Assembly: GCA_037133475.1 (NCBI GenBank)
Contig: JBAXOB010000021.1
Coordinates: forward strand, 3,512-67,511
Direction: 5' to 3'
From: CAIVAT01 sp037133475
GTDB lineage: Bacteria; Bacteroidota; Bacteroidia; Bacteroidales; FEN-979
Length of the DNA stretch: 64,000 nt
Positions within the stretch are counted from its first letter, which is position 1; every line of letters begins with the position of its first letter. Under the pieces are notes generated by a model. That model was not told the DNA's origin. It ran no database searches and saw only the letters and a list, made by a program, of their open reading frames with translations. Of this stretch, positions 35,990 to 45,174 are shown piece by piece. The translations under genes and the position numbers were made by a program.

Positions 35990-36510
35990 TTCTGATCGGC
36001 AAGCACCTTATGGGCCCTGCGGTGCCGGTGCGACCGTTTGGTAAAATCGTTCGACAGGACGCTGATGTTGCCATCCACCTCGAGTACCGCAAGGTCGACC
36101 TCCCCTACCGAAGCCACGCCGTGTTCGCGGATAGCCTGCATCACCTCCGCCTCTGAAATCCCGGCCATCTGCAGGTGGGACGGGATCACTTTCCCATGGT
36201 AGACCAGCATGATGGCATCGCCCTGGACCAGCCTGCCGAATTTTGGAAATTTGAGCTGCAGCTTCTTCAGGATAAAATTCACCGAAAACAGCGCCAGCGC
36301 CGCGGCAAACCCGCCAAAAAGGGTGTTGTCGCCCAGCACCATGGCATTTTGCACGGCATTGCTGATCAGCAGGATAAAGACCAGGTCAAAGACCGACAAC
36401 TGCGACAGCTCCTTCTTGCCGAACAACCTTATGGCAAGGATAATGAAAAGATAGACTGCGACTGAACTGAATACAATGCGCAGGTAGGGATTCTGTATGA
36501 TCGATTCCAT
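35986..36510 (-). CDS. DUF421 (YetF-like) membrane protein
   Basis: A 174-residue protein, start ATG 36508-36510 (longer frame rejected because the family begins near ESIIQNPYLRIVFSSVAVYLF). Three membrane helices (VAVYLFIILAIRLFG; VFDLVFILLISNAVQNAMV; FGGFAAALALFSVNFIL) precede the cytoplasmic YetF domain (VQGDAIMLVYHGKVI, then MQAIREHGVASVGEVDLAVLEVDGNISVL). The family is widespread but its role is unclear. Convergent with the MscS gene. Confidence 0.9.
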   Translation of the reverse strand: MESIIQNPYLRIVFSSVAVYLFIILAIRLFGKKELSQLSVFDLVFILLISNAVQNAMVLGDNTLFGGFAAALALFSVNFILKKLQLKFPKFGRLVQGDAIMLVYHGKVIPSHLQMAGISEAEVMQAIREHGVASVGEVDLAVLEVDGNISVLSNDFTKRSHRHRRAHKVLADQN

Positions 36511-36779
36511 AGGTGAAATTTTCGCTAAAGATAGTAAAAACGTCAGTTCCCGATATGGCGTAAACGGCAGGCAGGCCTGATCCGAAAGGTTATGGATTGA
36601 TAAAATGAAAATTTTTGCAATTATTTCTCCAATCCAGTCGAAACTGTCATCTGATATATTGAAAAAATGATTTGGAAATAAAATATACATTAAATTTGGA
36701 TAACAGGAATCAGGCAATTATCAATATATAATCATAAGAATGCAAATCAATAATTAATTAACCTTAAATCAACTGTATT

Positions 36780-37211
36780 ATGAAAACAAACCTGTTTCTG
36801 ATTACACTTTTCCTCACGTTAACCACATCTTTATTCTCTCAGGAAATCCCGCCTGCACCCTCCAACAAGGCTGTTGTTTATTTCGTCAGGCCAAGTTCCA
36901 CCGGTTTTGCCATCAACTTCAGTTATTTTGACAGTACCAAATTAATCGGAATATTTGCAGGAAAAGGGTATTTCAGGTATGAATGCGAACCCGGCACCCA
37001 TCTTTTCTGGGCACGGTCGGAAAACAAAGACTTTGTTGAATCGCATGTTGAGGCTGGAAAGATCTACTTTCTTGAAGCCGTTGTGCAGATGGGGTGGGTG
37101 AAGGCCCAGGTTGCCTTAGAACCCGTCGATCCTAATAACGCCAAAAAGATGAAGGGTATTTTAAAAGTTCTTGCAAAAAAACCCCGGAAACATTCACGGA
37201 GGATGAGCTAA
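36780..37211 (+). CDS. Exported DUF2846-like protein, reading frame shifts near the 3' end
   Basis: A protein of 143 residues in the open frame: signal FLITLFLTLTTSLFSQ, then a DUF2846-type domain (NKAVVYFVRPSSTGFAINFS, KLIGIFAGKGYFRYECEPG, VEAGKIYFLEAVVQMGW). After the run of seven A at 37175-37181 the frame ends quickly (KPRKHSRRMS). The minus-1 frame continues with clearly coding sequence to TAG at 37328-37330, giving 183 residues in all. The short end is thus likely caused by an indel, a sequencing error, or slippage on the A run. Exported, possibly envelope-associated; function unknown. Confidence 0.75.
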   Translation: MKTNLFLITLFLTLTTSLFSQEIPPAPSNKAVVYFVRPSSTGFAINFSYFDSTKLIGIFAGKGYFRYECEPGTHLFWARSENKDFVESHVEAGKIYFLEAVVQMGWVKAQVALEPVDPNNAKKMKGILKVLAKKPRKHSRRMS

Positions 37212-37330
37212 AAAGCAGGTCAGAAGAATTTACCGACGTCGTTGCACGCGGCATGGCAAAGCACAAGGAGGATATAGCAAAGGGAAATTCAATAAAACAG
37301 CTTGAAGCATCCATGTTTTATGCCAAATAG
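37175..37330 (+). other. A7 run and minus-1 frame continuation of the DUF2846-like gene
   Basis: The shifted frame reads PETFTEDELKSRSEEFTDVV and on through ARGMAKHKEDIAKGNS to SMFYAK and TAG. It is lysine/glutamate-rich like many C-terminal tails, and its composition is plainly coding. Confidence 0.6.
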
Positions 37331-37362
37331 CCGGCATGATCAAACCAGCAGGTTATACATAG

Positions 37363-37412
37363 GAAACCTCTCCACAGCTTTTTCCCATCCTGAAAAGCAG
37401 TGGAGAGGTTTC
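37363..37412. terminator. Strong hairpin after the DUF2846-like gene
   Basis: GAAACCTCTCCAC (37363-37375) pairs perfectly with GTGGAGAGGTTTC (37400-37412). An inner GCTTTT/AAAAGC extends the stem to about 20 pairs, with a 9-base loop. It starts 33 bases after the extended stop codon, a fitting terminator position, followed by ATTAAAT rather than a long T run. Confidence 0.5.
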
Positions 37413-37480
37413 ATTAAATACCAGCAACCGGAGAATAACAGGGGGATCAGCATTTTTCGAAATCCTGCGAAGGAATATAT

Positions 37481-37678
37481 TTGGATTTTATCTGCCATTT
37501 TTATGGGAAACAAGGAAATGATTGCTGCAATTTACAACCCCGGGGGACCGGTTGCTTTGCAACTGTATTTACTCACAATAAAAGCAATATATCCGATCTG
37601 CCTGACGGAATTTATTTCCTGCAGGTTGGTATAGGCAAAGTGACTGTGTTTACTGCGTTTGCAGAGGAACAACATTAA
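37481..37678 (+). pseudogene. Fragment of a T9SS C-terminal sorting domain
   Basis: Only the end translates meaningfully: ISDLPDGIYFLQVGIGKVTV, matching the last strands of type A sorting domains. No gene body or conserved PNP motif is present upstream, so this is a leftover of an exported-protein gene. Confidence 0.45.
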
Positions 37679-37696
37679 TAATCAGGCAGCCCTGCA

Positions 37697-38058
37697 ATGA
37701 TGAATAAAAATTATTATGACAATATTATCAGTTTTGTAATGCCGTTTGTATTATTTTTGGTAATATTGTTCCATTGCGACAACCTATCACCAATTGAACT
37801 TAATAACTTCCTGGATGAAAAATATTTTATGCCTTTTTATTCTTTTCCGGGATCTCAGTTTATGATCAAATAAACGAGCCTGCAGTCCGGAACTATTTTG
37901 AAGATGGCCTGGCTCAATTTAATCCAGCCCAATACAACACGATTCCCATGTTTACCATCCAGCCCGATTCGACCGTTTCACATGCTGCATATTATTCCCG
38001 GACTCTCCTAAAACTGTTGTTCCGGGTAAAAACAGGTGGAGTCCAGACACCACACTAA
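37697..38058 (+). pseudogene. Frameshifted small lipoprotein gene
   Basis: From ATG 37697 the frame reads a lipoprotein-like leader (FVMPFVLFLVILFHCDN) and stops at 37873. Close before that stop, another frame takes over with coding character (YDQINEPAVRNYFEDGLAQF, then NPAQYNTIPMFTIQPDSTVS) to TAA at 38056-38058. One indel between them would restore a protein of about 120 residues. Function unknown. Confidence 0.5.
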
Positions 38059-38112
38059 AAACGGGGCGGGACTGAAAAGCCATATGAGTAAGAAAATTTA
38101 TAATCGCCTTTT

Positions 38113-40092
38113 ATGAAAACAAAAACCGTCATCGCCCTGCTTACCCTGTTTTTCACGGCCGCTTTACCGGCTGTAAATACGCTAGCCCAGACTCCCGACT
38201 GGCAATGGGCAAAAAGCATCTCGGGCAATGCCAATGAAACCTGCCGCCACATGGCAACGGATCCAAGCGGGAATGTTTATATTGTCGGGGATTTCAAGAG
38301 TGCTTCCATAACCATAGGGACGACTATTTTATTCAATACAAATGCAGGATCCGAAGATGTTTTTATTGCCAAATATGACCGGTCGGGAAATGTATTATGG
38401 GCGAAATGCGCCGGAGGCAGTAGTACAGATTACGGTTTTGGAATTTGTACGGATGCGGGTGGCAATGTTTATATAACCGGAAGTTTTGAAAGCACCTCGA
38501 TCACCTTTGATGCCTTTACCCTGTCAAATGCAGGATCTTCCGAATTTGACGGTTTCATTGTCAAATACAGTCCTTCAGGTACTGTTTTATGGGCTAAGCG
38601 CATGGGGGGAAGTTCCTGGGATGACGGGTATAGTATAACGTCAGATTTGAATGGTAATATTTTTGTTACCGGTGATTTCGACAGCGATATCATTGATTTT
38701 GGAGGCAAATCCTTAACAAGGACCGGAACCGGGATAAATTTTTATCTCGTAAAATATGATCCGGCCGGAACCGTCTTGTGGGCGAAAAATGCCAATGGCA
38801 GTGGTACGAATATAGATGGTTGTATTGCTGCAGACGCAAATGGAAATGTGGTTGTATCAGGACCATACCAGGGCAGTACCATGACATTCGGTTCGGTTGT
38901 TTTGCCTTCCGGGTTTTACGGAGCCGTGTTCATCGTCAAATATAGTGCATCGGGTAATGTACTATGGGCAAAAAGTGCTGATGGTTGTGGCTATGAAACA
39001 AGTTATGGGATAGCCACTGACCCCTCAAACAACATTTATATAACAGGCACTTTTCAAAGTGCCAGCATCAGTTTCGATAATATCAAATTGATTAATTCAG
39101 AGTTGAATGCCATATGTACCGGGAATTTTGACATGTTTTTCGTCAAATATAATTCCTCCGGCAGCGCAGTCTGGGCTAAATGCTACGGCAGTAATGATCC
39201 TTATGGAGATGGTTACGTTCTTTCAAATAGTATCGTTTCTGACGGAAGTGCCAGTATTTATGCTATTGGAACTTTCAACAGTGATTCTCTCGTATTTGAC
39301 ACTCCCCCGTTAAAAAACAGCCTTTCAGGAACCAACGATATCTTTATTGCGAAATTTGATTATTCGGGGAATGCCGTTTGGTCGAAAAATGCAGGGAGCA
39401 GCGGTTCCGATTGGGGAACCGGCATTGTTACCGGTAGTAATGGCGATGTTTTTGTTTCGGGGGATTTTTGGAGTCAATCTGTTAATTTTGGCAATAATTA
39501 CCTGACCAACACAGGGGGTTCTGATATTTATACAGGTCTGCTTTCGGGAATTTGCTCTGCTGCCACAATAGCTGTTCAACCTCAGAACCAGACTGTGTCA
39601 GAAGGCACACCGGCAACATTCAGCGTTACAGCGTCGGGCACACCTCCCTTCGCATATCAGTGGTATGTTAATGGCCAGATTCCCCATTATGGCGAGGTTT
39701 CGACAAATTCCACATACCTTGCAAACATTCCCCCAACAGAAGGGAACGGATTTTCTTATTACTGTCTGGTCTTCAATTGCAGCGGCAGTAATGCTGTTAA
39801 AAGCAATACAGCCATCCTGGCAACCAACCTGGGGATTGGGGAACCTGGAAAAAATGAATTTATCACCCTTTATCCCAATCCTGCTTCAGGCAAATTTACC
39901 GTCAGCATGGGTATCGGCAGGATTCAACGTATCGAGATTTACAATGTGTTCGGGGAGAAAATTTATGCAACTTCCAGTGTCGGACAGCAGGCATCGTCAG
40001 AAGTTGAAATTTCCGGTATTCCTAAAGGAGTTTATTTTGTAAATATTTATGATGCGACAACCGTTTATGTCAGAAAAATCGTGGTGCAATAA
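38113..40092 (+). CDS. T9SS-exported beta-propeller (SBBP repeat) protein with sorting domain
   Basis: A 659-residue secreted protein. The signal peptide is LLTLFFTAALPAVNTLAQ. About nine repeats follow (residues ~30-480), each with the pattern GNVYITGSF, fifteen or so residues, then FIAKYDRSGNVLWAK, as in SBBP propellers. An Ig-like module (VQPQNQTVSEGTPATFSVTA) comes next. The type A sorting domain begins LYPNPASGKFTVSM and ends PKGVYFVNIYDATTVYVRKI. It would be exported to the cell surface or medium by the type IX system. The function of the propeller is unknown; repeats suggest binding. Confidence 0.9.
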   Translation: MKTKTVIALLTLFFTAALPAVNTLAQTPDWQWAKSISGNANETCRHMATDPSGNVYIVGDFKSASITIGTTILFNTNAGSEDVFIAKYDRSGNVLWAKCAGGSSTDYGFGICTDAGGNVYITGSFESTSITFDAFTLSNAGSSEFDGFIVKYSPSGTVLWAKRMGGSSWDDGYSITSDLNGNIFVTGDFDSDIIDFGGKSLTRTGTGINFYLVKYDPAGTVLWAKNANGSGTNIDGCIAADANGNVVVSGPYQGSTMTFGSVVLPSGFYGAVFIVKYSASGNVLWAKSADGCGYETSYGIATDPSNNIYITGTFQSASISFDNIKLINSELNAICTGNFDMFFVKYNSSGSAVWAKCYGSNDPYGDGYVLSNSIVSDGSASIYAIGTFNSDSLVFDTPPLKNSLSGTNDIFIAKFDYSGNAVWSKNAGSSGSDWGTGIVTGSNGDVFVSGDFWSQSVNFGNNYLTNTGGSDIYTGLLSGICSAATIAVQPQNQTVSEGTPATFSVTASGTPPFAYQWYVNGQIPHYGEVSTNSTYLANIPPTEGNGFSYYCLVFNCSGSNAVKSNTAILATNLGIGEPGKNEFITLYPNPASGKFTVSMGIGRIQRIEIYNVFGEKIYATSSVGQQASSEVEISGIPKGVYFVNIYDATTVYVRKIVVQ

Positions 40093-40213
40093 TACTTTTT
40101 GCGGTTAGGACAGCAACACAATGACCTCGGGTCTGATCGAACTGACGCATAACAAAATGAGCCATGGGCTGGCAATCGTATCCTTAAAAACGGCTTTCAG
40201 ACCCGCCAAAAAA

Positions 40214-40963
40214 CTACATATTCAGCGCCTGCTTGAGGATCTTGTACCCGGCTGTGCTGGCGCGCAGCTTGGCGCCGGTTTTTGTCAGTACGGCATAATT
40301 TTCCTTGTCGTAATATTCGATCCTGTCGATAAACCGGGCATTGACGATATATGACCTGTGGATGCGGATAAACTGTGCGGGGTCGAGATGGGTTTCAAAA
40401 TACTTCATGGTCTTCTCCTTCAGATGTTTGGCATCTTTGGTGAAGATCATCACGTAGTCGCCCTCCGCCTCCAGGTACACCACCTCGTCGATCGGAATTA
40501 CACTCACCTTATGCCTTGATTTCACCGCGATGCGTTGCAGGAACTCGGGATTTTCCTCCAGGGTTTTCACCAGGTTCTGCACAGGTGCAGCAGCCCTTTC
40601 GCCGCTCCCGGCCTGGGCCAGCGCCTTTTGCACCGCCTGGGTGAACCGCTCCTTCGAATAGGGTTTTAACAGGTAGTCGATGGCATTCATCTCAAAGGCC
40701 TTGATGGCGTACTGGTCGTATGCCGTGCTGAAGATGATCAGGGGCGGCTGTTCGAGCAGGTCGAGCAATTCCAGTCCCGTCAGCTTGGGCATCTGGACAT
40801 CGAGAAATACCAGGTCGGGCTTCAGCTCCTGGATGGCTTTCAGGCCGCTGAAGCCATCGGCAAATTCGCCCAGGATCTCTATCTCTGGAAAATCCTTCAG
40901 GTAAAACCTGACAACATCCCTGGCGGGCTGTTCATCGTCGATAAGAATGGTGCGGAGGGCCAT
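40214..40963 (-). CDS. LytTR-type response regulator
   Basis: A 249-residue two-component regulator. The N-terminal receiver has the acidic pair DDE (9-11), the phospho-acceptor in LVFLDVQMPK (Asp about 55), the Thr/Ser in FSTAYD and the Lys in LKPYSKER. The C-terminal LytTR DNA-binding domain shows VYLEAEGDYVMIFTKDAKH and FIRIHRSYIVNARFIDRI. It is encoded 75 bases after the sensor kinase on the same strand and is probably its partner. Confidence 0.95.
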   Translation of the reverse strand: MALRTILIDDEQPARDVVRFYLKDFPEIEILGEFADGFSGLKAIQELKPDLVFLDVQMPKLTGLELLDLLEQPPLIIFSTAYDQYAIKAFEMNAIDYLLKPYSKERFTQAVQKALAQAGSGERAAAPVQNLVKTLEENPEFLQRIAVKSRHKVSVIPIDEVVYLEAEGDYVMIFTKDAKHLKEKTMKYFETHLDPAQFIRIHRSYIVNARFIDRIEYYDKENYAVLTKTGAKLRASTAGYKILKQALNM

Positions 40964-41037
40964 AGATTTTTACTTATTACGGTTATGAAGGTAACAGGAT
41001 AAAATATTTCATGCGACCCCCGGCAGTTTCCGGGCGA

Positions 41038-42102
41038 TCAGACTGTTTTGATTTCGGTGTTTGGCAAACTCAAAAATACTGAGAATCTGGTTCCCTCGAC
41101 CACGGTCCGCAGCAATTTATCGTTTTTATACAGCAGGCGCAGCCGTTCACGGATGTTCTTCAGCCCGATGCCGGTTCCCTTGCGCGCATGGGCGTTGGGG
41201 TCGAAATCGTTCACGATGCTGATCTCCAGGTAACCCTCCTTATATGCGCAGTCCATGACGATGCTGACCTGTTCGGTACTTTCGTAAACCCCGTGCTTGA
41301 TGGCATTCTCAAAAAGAGGCTGCAGCAGCATCACCGGGATCTGGTGCGCGGCGCAGTCGCCCGTGAGGTTGAAGCTGAACAGCAGTTTATCGCCAAACCT
41401 CACCTTTTCGATCTCGAGGTAATGTCGGATATTGACCATCTCCTTTTCAAGCGTGGTGAAGCTGGTGGCATTATGCGAAACAGAATAGCGCAAAAAATCG
41501 GATAACTTGATGACCATGTCGCGCGCCTTCTCGGGATTGGTGATGGTAAGCGAACTGATCGAGTTTAGACTGTTGAACAGGAAATGAGGGTTGATCTGAG
41601 ATTTCAGCATATTCAGCTCGGTCTCCTTGAGCACCTCCCGCAGACGAGATTCAACCTTCACCTTTTCCTGCAGGTTGATATAATATATGAACAGGTAATA
41701 GGTCAGGGCAATGACCGTATAAAATATAATCCCGAGGATGACCTCGTAGGGAATGGAGACCACCAGCAGGTCCATAAAGACCTTGTTATGGGCGAAGCCC
41801 GTACTCAGGATGGTGTAGGAGAGCCCGATCCAGACAGCCAGTGTCAGGGTTAAAAAAGAGATGTGGTTGAAAATCACGTTCCAGATATTCTTCTGGTCGG
41901 GGATGGAGTACCGCACGATGTACCACATGGAGATCCCGGCGCAGCAGAACAGGCTGTTGAACACCAGGCTGTCGGCAATGGAGACCTCTAAAGGGAGAAA
42001 CCAGATAAAATAAAAAACAGAAAAGTGGACCCCCGCAATGAGGGCCCACAAACCAAAATAAACGGAAACGGATCTTTTATTCAGAAAAACCGGGTGCTGC
42101 AT
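41038..42102 (-). CDS. LytS-type sensor histidine kinase
   Basis: A 354-residue membrane kinase. Four membrane helices at the N-terminus (LWALIAGVHFSVFYFIWFL; LVFNSLFCCAGISMWYIV; HISFLTLTLAVWIGLSYTI; VILGIIFYTVIALTYYLFI) are followed by a short coiled coil. The His_kinase signature QINPHFLFNSLNSISSL has the phosphorylated His in NPHF. The ATPase part shows VMLLQPLFENAIKHG and KGTGIGLKNIRERL. It signals to the LytTR regulator downstream. The gene is 17 bases after the LiaF-like gene, so the three form one operon. Confidence 0.95.
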   Translation of the reverse strand: MQHPVFLNKRSVSVYFGLWALIAGVHFSVFYFIWFLPLEVSIADSLVFNSLFCCAGISMWYIVRYSIPDQKNIWNVIFNHISFLTLTLAVWIGLSYTILSTGFAHNKVFMDLLVVSIPYEVILGIIFYTVIALTYYLFIYYINLQEKVKVESRLREVLKETELNMLKSQINPHFLFNSLNSISSLTITNPEKARDMVIKLSDFLRYSVSHNATSFTTLEKEMVNIRHYLEIEKVRFGDKLLFSFNLTGDCAAHQIPVMLLQPLFENAIKHGVYESTEQVSIVMDCAYKEGYLEISIVNDFDPNAHARKGTGIGLKNIRERLRLLYKNDKLLRTVVEGTRFSVFLSLPNTEIKTV

Positions 42103-42119
42103 AGGGCTTGGTTTTCCGG

Positions 42120-42854
42120 TTAGTAGCTCTTCAATTCTCCACCACCAAATATGGTACTTCCTTTGATGATCAGTACCCTTGACTGGTCGGGATTTTCCTT
42201 GACATAGGATCTCTTGTCGGAGAAGCCGCCCATGATGGAGGTCATTTTAAGTTGAACTTTCCAGTCGGCAGGAACGATCAGCGTTACCCCGCCGAAGATG
42301 GTGTTTACCTCAAGTTCGCTGACTCCTTCGGCGAGGGTGGCCTGGGTAAGATCCACTTCAGAACCGCCAAAGATGCAGTTGATATGCCCTCCGCGGAACA
42401 CCTGGTGCATTACCCGCTGCTTGCCTCCGCTGAAGATATTTTCCTCATGGATATAGCCGTCATCAAGATTTTGATTATTCAGGTGCTGGACACGCATCTG
42501 CCAAAGCTGTCCGGGCGACTTTCTTACCAGGAGGAGTACGCCGATCGCGATGAGCATCACCGGCCAGAACATATGGGTTATGTTAAAGGATACTTCGAAA
42601 ATCCGGGGGATGATGAAAACAGTGCCGATCAGGATGAGAATGGTTCCCGGGGTGCGGCTTTCGCTGCTGAAAAAACTGACAATCCCGATGGCGATGAGAA
42701 GCATCTGCCAGGAAAAGATGATATGATGAATTTCAAACGGTAAAATTCCCGTCTTTTCAATAAGTAACAGGAGGCCTGCAATAATGATGATGATGCCGAG
42801 CGCATATTTCTTCCTTTGCTGACCATCGTAGTTTTTAACTTCGTTCGGTTCCAT
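42120..42854 (-). CDS. LiaF-like membrane protein
   Basis: A 244-residue protein with four hydrophobic helices (LGIIIIIAGLLLLIEKTGI; IIFSWQMLLIAIGIVSFF; TILILIGTVFIIPRIF; PVMLIAIGVLLLVRKSP). A C-terminal beta-helix-like domain with glycine-phenylalanine-glycine-glycine turns follows (INCIFGGSEVDLTQA, NTIFGGVTLIVPADW, TIFGGGELKSY), as in LiaF/YvqF proteins of cell-envelope stress systems. It heads the operon with the kinase and regulator, so it may modulate them as LiaF does LiaS. That is inference. Confidence 0.88.
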   Translation of the reverse strand: MEPNEVKNYDGQQRKKYALGIIIIIAGLLLLIEKTGILPFEIHHIIFSWQMLLIAIGIVSFFSSESRTPGTILILIGTVFIIPRIFEVSFNITHMFWPVMLIAIGVLLLVRKSPGQLWQMRVQHLNNQNLDDGYIHEENIFSGGKQRVMHQVFRGGHINCIFGGSEVDLTQATLAEGVSELEVNTIFGGVTLIVPADWKVQLKMTSIMGGFSDKRSYVKENPDQSRVLIIKGSTIFGGGELKSY

Positions 42855-42890
42855 GGCGGTGAGATTTTAGGGTGTTAATTTCTGATGAAG

Positions 42891-42921
42891 CAAAAGTATC
42901 CCGATTTAACAGCGCACCAAA
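42891..42921 (-). promoter_or_regulatory. Promoter of the LiaF-LytS-LytTR operon
   Basis: Minus strand TTTG (42918-42921), 19-base spacer, TACTTTTG (42891-42898): an exact match to the Bacteroidota consensus. It lies 37 bases before the first ATG. Confidence 0.7.
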
Positions 42922-43054
42922 CAACAAATCGACAGAGCACGGGAAAATCCCGACGAATGAACGATTGTGATCAGCTGGCAATGAACGGTTACTGCAAGGT
43001 AAGCAGGATTGACCTGTAATAGCCGGGCAATATTCTTTTGCAGCAGCAGAAACC

Positions 43055-43549
43055 TCAGTATAATTCAATATAATCAAAGGTATTGCCTGTAAAAATAAGG
43101 AATTTTTCAAAACCGGCAAATGAAACCACCAGGGAGGCTGTATTCAGGCAGGGGTGGAAACTTAATTTTGCTGAATTTTTAAGATTCCTGTCGATAAACA
43201 GGTGGATATGCCGGCCGGTATCGTGAATCAGTCCGAAGGGGGAGACCGATCCGGGGGAGAGTCCCAGGTACCGCTGCATCCTGTCGCCTGAGGCGAAGGA
43301 GAGTTTCCCCTGTTTCAGGCGTTGTTCCAGGTCGCGGATCACCAGGTCGTGCGAATGTTCGAGGATAACAAGGTAATGGCGGTTTCCCTTATGGTTCCTG
43401 AAAAACAGGTTCTTGCAATGCGTCGCATCGATATCTTTCCAGTATTTCCGGGCCTCCTCAATCGTCGGCGCCGGCGGATGGGCAAAATATTCATACCCGA
43501 TGCCCAGTTTTTCCAGAACCTCATAAACCCGCGGATCACCATTTAACAT
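43055..43549 (-). CDS. YbaK/ProX-type aminoacyl-tRNA deacylase
   Basis: A 164-residue protein from ATG 43547-43549, where the family N-terminus begins (LNGDPRVYEVLEKLGIGYEY). The YbaK fold follows: THCKNLFFRNHKGNRHYLVIL with the conserved Lys, KLSFASGDRMQRYLGLSPGS, and VSPFGLIHDTGRHIHLFIDR. This is the free-standing Pro-tRNA editing type (PrdX/ProXp-ala), which clears mischarged Ala-tRNA(Pro). Longer upstream starts are possible but do not match relatives. Confidence 0.88.
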   Translation of the reverse strand: MLNGDPRVYEVLEKLGIGYEYFAHPPAPTIEEARKYWKDIDATHCKNLFFRNHKGNRHYLVILEHSHDLVIRDLEQRLKQGKLSFASGDRMQRYLGLSPGSVSPFGLIHDTGRHIHLFIDRNLKNSAKLSFHPCLNTASLVVSFAGFEKFLIFTGNTFDYIELY

Positions 43550-43685
43550 CTTTCCATATATTTTCCAGTCAGCCAAACCCATCTCCATCCCCGCCAGCCA
43601 CCTCCCGACCAATCCTCCTACCCCATGCGCAAACCCTGTATTTAACCTACCCGCCCCCCCTTTGTTTGCATTTTTTTCCTTGCCC

Positions 43686-43812
43686 GCATTCCTGCATTAT
43701 TTGAATTCCTGCATTATTTGAATTCCTGCATTCCTGCATTCCTGCATTCTTTGCATTGTCTGCATTCCCGCATTCCCGCATTCCCGCATTCCTGCATTCC
43801 CGCATTCCTGCA
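43686..43812. repeat. Tandem octamer repeat after the Omp85-like gene
   Basis: About fourteen imperfect copies of CCTGCATT/CCCGCATT with occasional inserts (TTTGAATT) fill this intergenic stretch up to the stop codon of the barrel gene. Simple repeats of this sort are prone to length change. Confidence 0.8.
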
Positions 43813-45117
43813 TTAAAAAATCTCCTGCGCCTGCAGGTAGAATCCCTGTGAAAACTGGCCGAGGCCAAAATCGATAAGGATATTGGTGCGGTCGTGTTTT
43901 CCCACCATGATGCGGAAGCCGAAGCCGGCCCCGGGTTTAAAATAGCCAAACAGGGGAACGTGTGCGTCGTGGCTCGACGCGGTGGCGACATTGGCAAAGA
44001 GCACCCCTCCGACGATACGGCTGCAGGTGGAAATCGGGAAGCGGTATTCCATCTCTCCATACATAAAATCCTCCCCGCGCCACCGTCCCTGTGCATAGCC
44101 TCTTCCCGAGGAGTTCATCTGGTCAAATCCGTTCGACATCAGGTTCAGGTAGGGCAGGTCACCCGACACCTTGTAACAACCGTAAACCCAGAAAGCCAGC
44201 ACGTGCCGGGGAACCTGGGGTGATAGTCCGATATAGGTGCGGAATTCAGTCCACAGGCGGGATCCGTTGCTGTTGCTGCCGAGGAATGTGAAGTTTGACA
44301 GGTAGTTAACATTGATATAGATGCCCTTGTAGGCATTGATGATGTTGTCGCGCGAATCGTAGGCAAAGTTAAGGCTGATCCCCGAGGTGGTATAGTGTGC
44401 CGGGTTGAATTTATGCAGCAGCGAATAGGCGTAGTGGGGGGTCATGACATAATGGGCAGGGTCGAGATTGAGAAAATCATCATGGATATCATAATAATGG
44501 TCAAAATGGTAACCGGCCCCTGCAAAGAAATGAGTTGCCACCTCCCTGAAGAGGATGTTGTGCAGCCGGATCCAGTTATAGCGCATCGGGTAGCGGCCAT
44601 TGTTGTCGTAACTCTCCTCATTCGCAGGATCAACGGGCGTTTCCGGATTATACGCCTTTGGCCCGGTACCCAACCCGTATGTGGGCAGCCTGAAAATGTA
44701 CCAGCGCCAGTCGGTCTGGATGAACCATTTATTCCTGTCGAGGAACATGTTGCTTCGGACCAGGAAGATAAGCTGCTTGTTGGTGGTCCAGAGCAATTGC
44801 GTGGCTCCTGCCGAAAGTTTGGTGGCCGGGTTGTGGCCTATCGGCCAGGATAGGGAGGCCCCCGCCCCGAACTGGAACCTTGTCGTAGGGGAAAACCCGA
44901 TCAGGGGAAGAACGATCGCCCGCACCTTCTGCGAAGGGATTTCAGGATCGATGACCTTCTTTTTGGAAATTACGTCGAAAATATCTTTCTGGGGACAATC
45001 GCTGATCGTAGTAAGCGAATCATGGACCAACCGCTCCGGCCTTTCCTGGGCTATGGAAAAACTTCCACACCCTAACAATATGATAATGAAAATATATCGG
45101 GAAATCGCAGGTATCAT
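43813..45117 (-). CDS. Omp85/BamA-like surface antigen barrel protein
   Basis: A 434-residue outer-membrane protein with signal FIIILLGCGSFSIAQ. There is no POTRA domain; the sequence goes quickly into a 16-strand-type barrel (FQFGAGASLSWPIG, FIQTDWRWYIFRLPTYGLGTG, GISLNFAYDSRDNIINAYKGIYINVN, RWRGEDFMYGEMEYRFPI). A C-terminal strand (DFGLGQFSQGFYLQAQEIF) completes it. It is the short, POTRA-less form common in Bacteroidota; its role may be in export or lipid handling. The tandem repeat abuts the 3' end. Confidence 0.85.
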   Translation of the reverse strand: MIPAISRYIFIIILLGCGSFSIAQERPERLVHDSLTTISDCPQKDIFDVISKKKVIDPEIPSQKVRAIVLPLIGFSPTTRFQFGAGASLSWPIGHNPATKLSAGATQLLWTTNKQLIFLVRSNMFLDRNKWFIQTDWRWYIFRLPTYGLGTGPKAYNPETPVDPANEESYDNNGRYPMRYNWIRLHNILFREVATHFFAGAGYHFDHYYDIHDDFLNLDPAHYVMTPHYAYSLLHKFNPAHYTTSGISLNFAYDSRDNIINAYKGIYINVNYLSNFTFLGSNSNGSRLWTEFRTYIGLSPQVPRHVLAFWVYGCYKVSGDLPYLNLMSNGFDQMNSSGRGYAQGRWRGEDFMYGEMEYRFPISTCSRIVGGVLFANVATASSHDAHVPLFGYFKPGAGFGFRIMVGKHDRTNILIDFGLGQFSQGFYLQAQEIF

Positions 45118-45174
45118 CGGCCTGCAAAATTAGTAAATTAATTGCTTTTCCTTAACTTTGTATGCGTAAGAAAT

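Noticed and set aside
43686..43812. CRISPR array
   Set aside because: The repeat unit is 8 bases with almost no spacers, and there are no cas genes; this is a simple tandem repeat.
43647..44096. Long minus-strand frame full of NAGMREC-like repeats
   Set aside because: It is the tandem octamer repeat read through in an alternative frame overlapping the barrel gene; the barrel gene is the real one.
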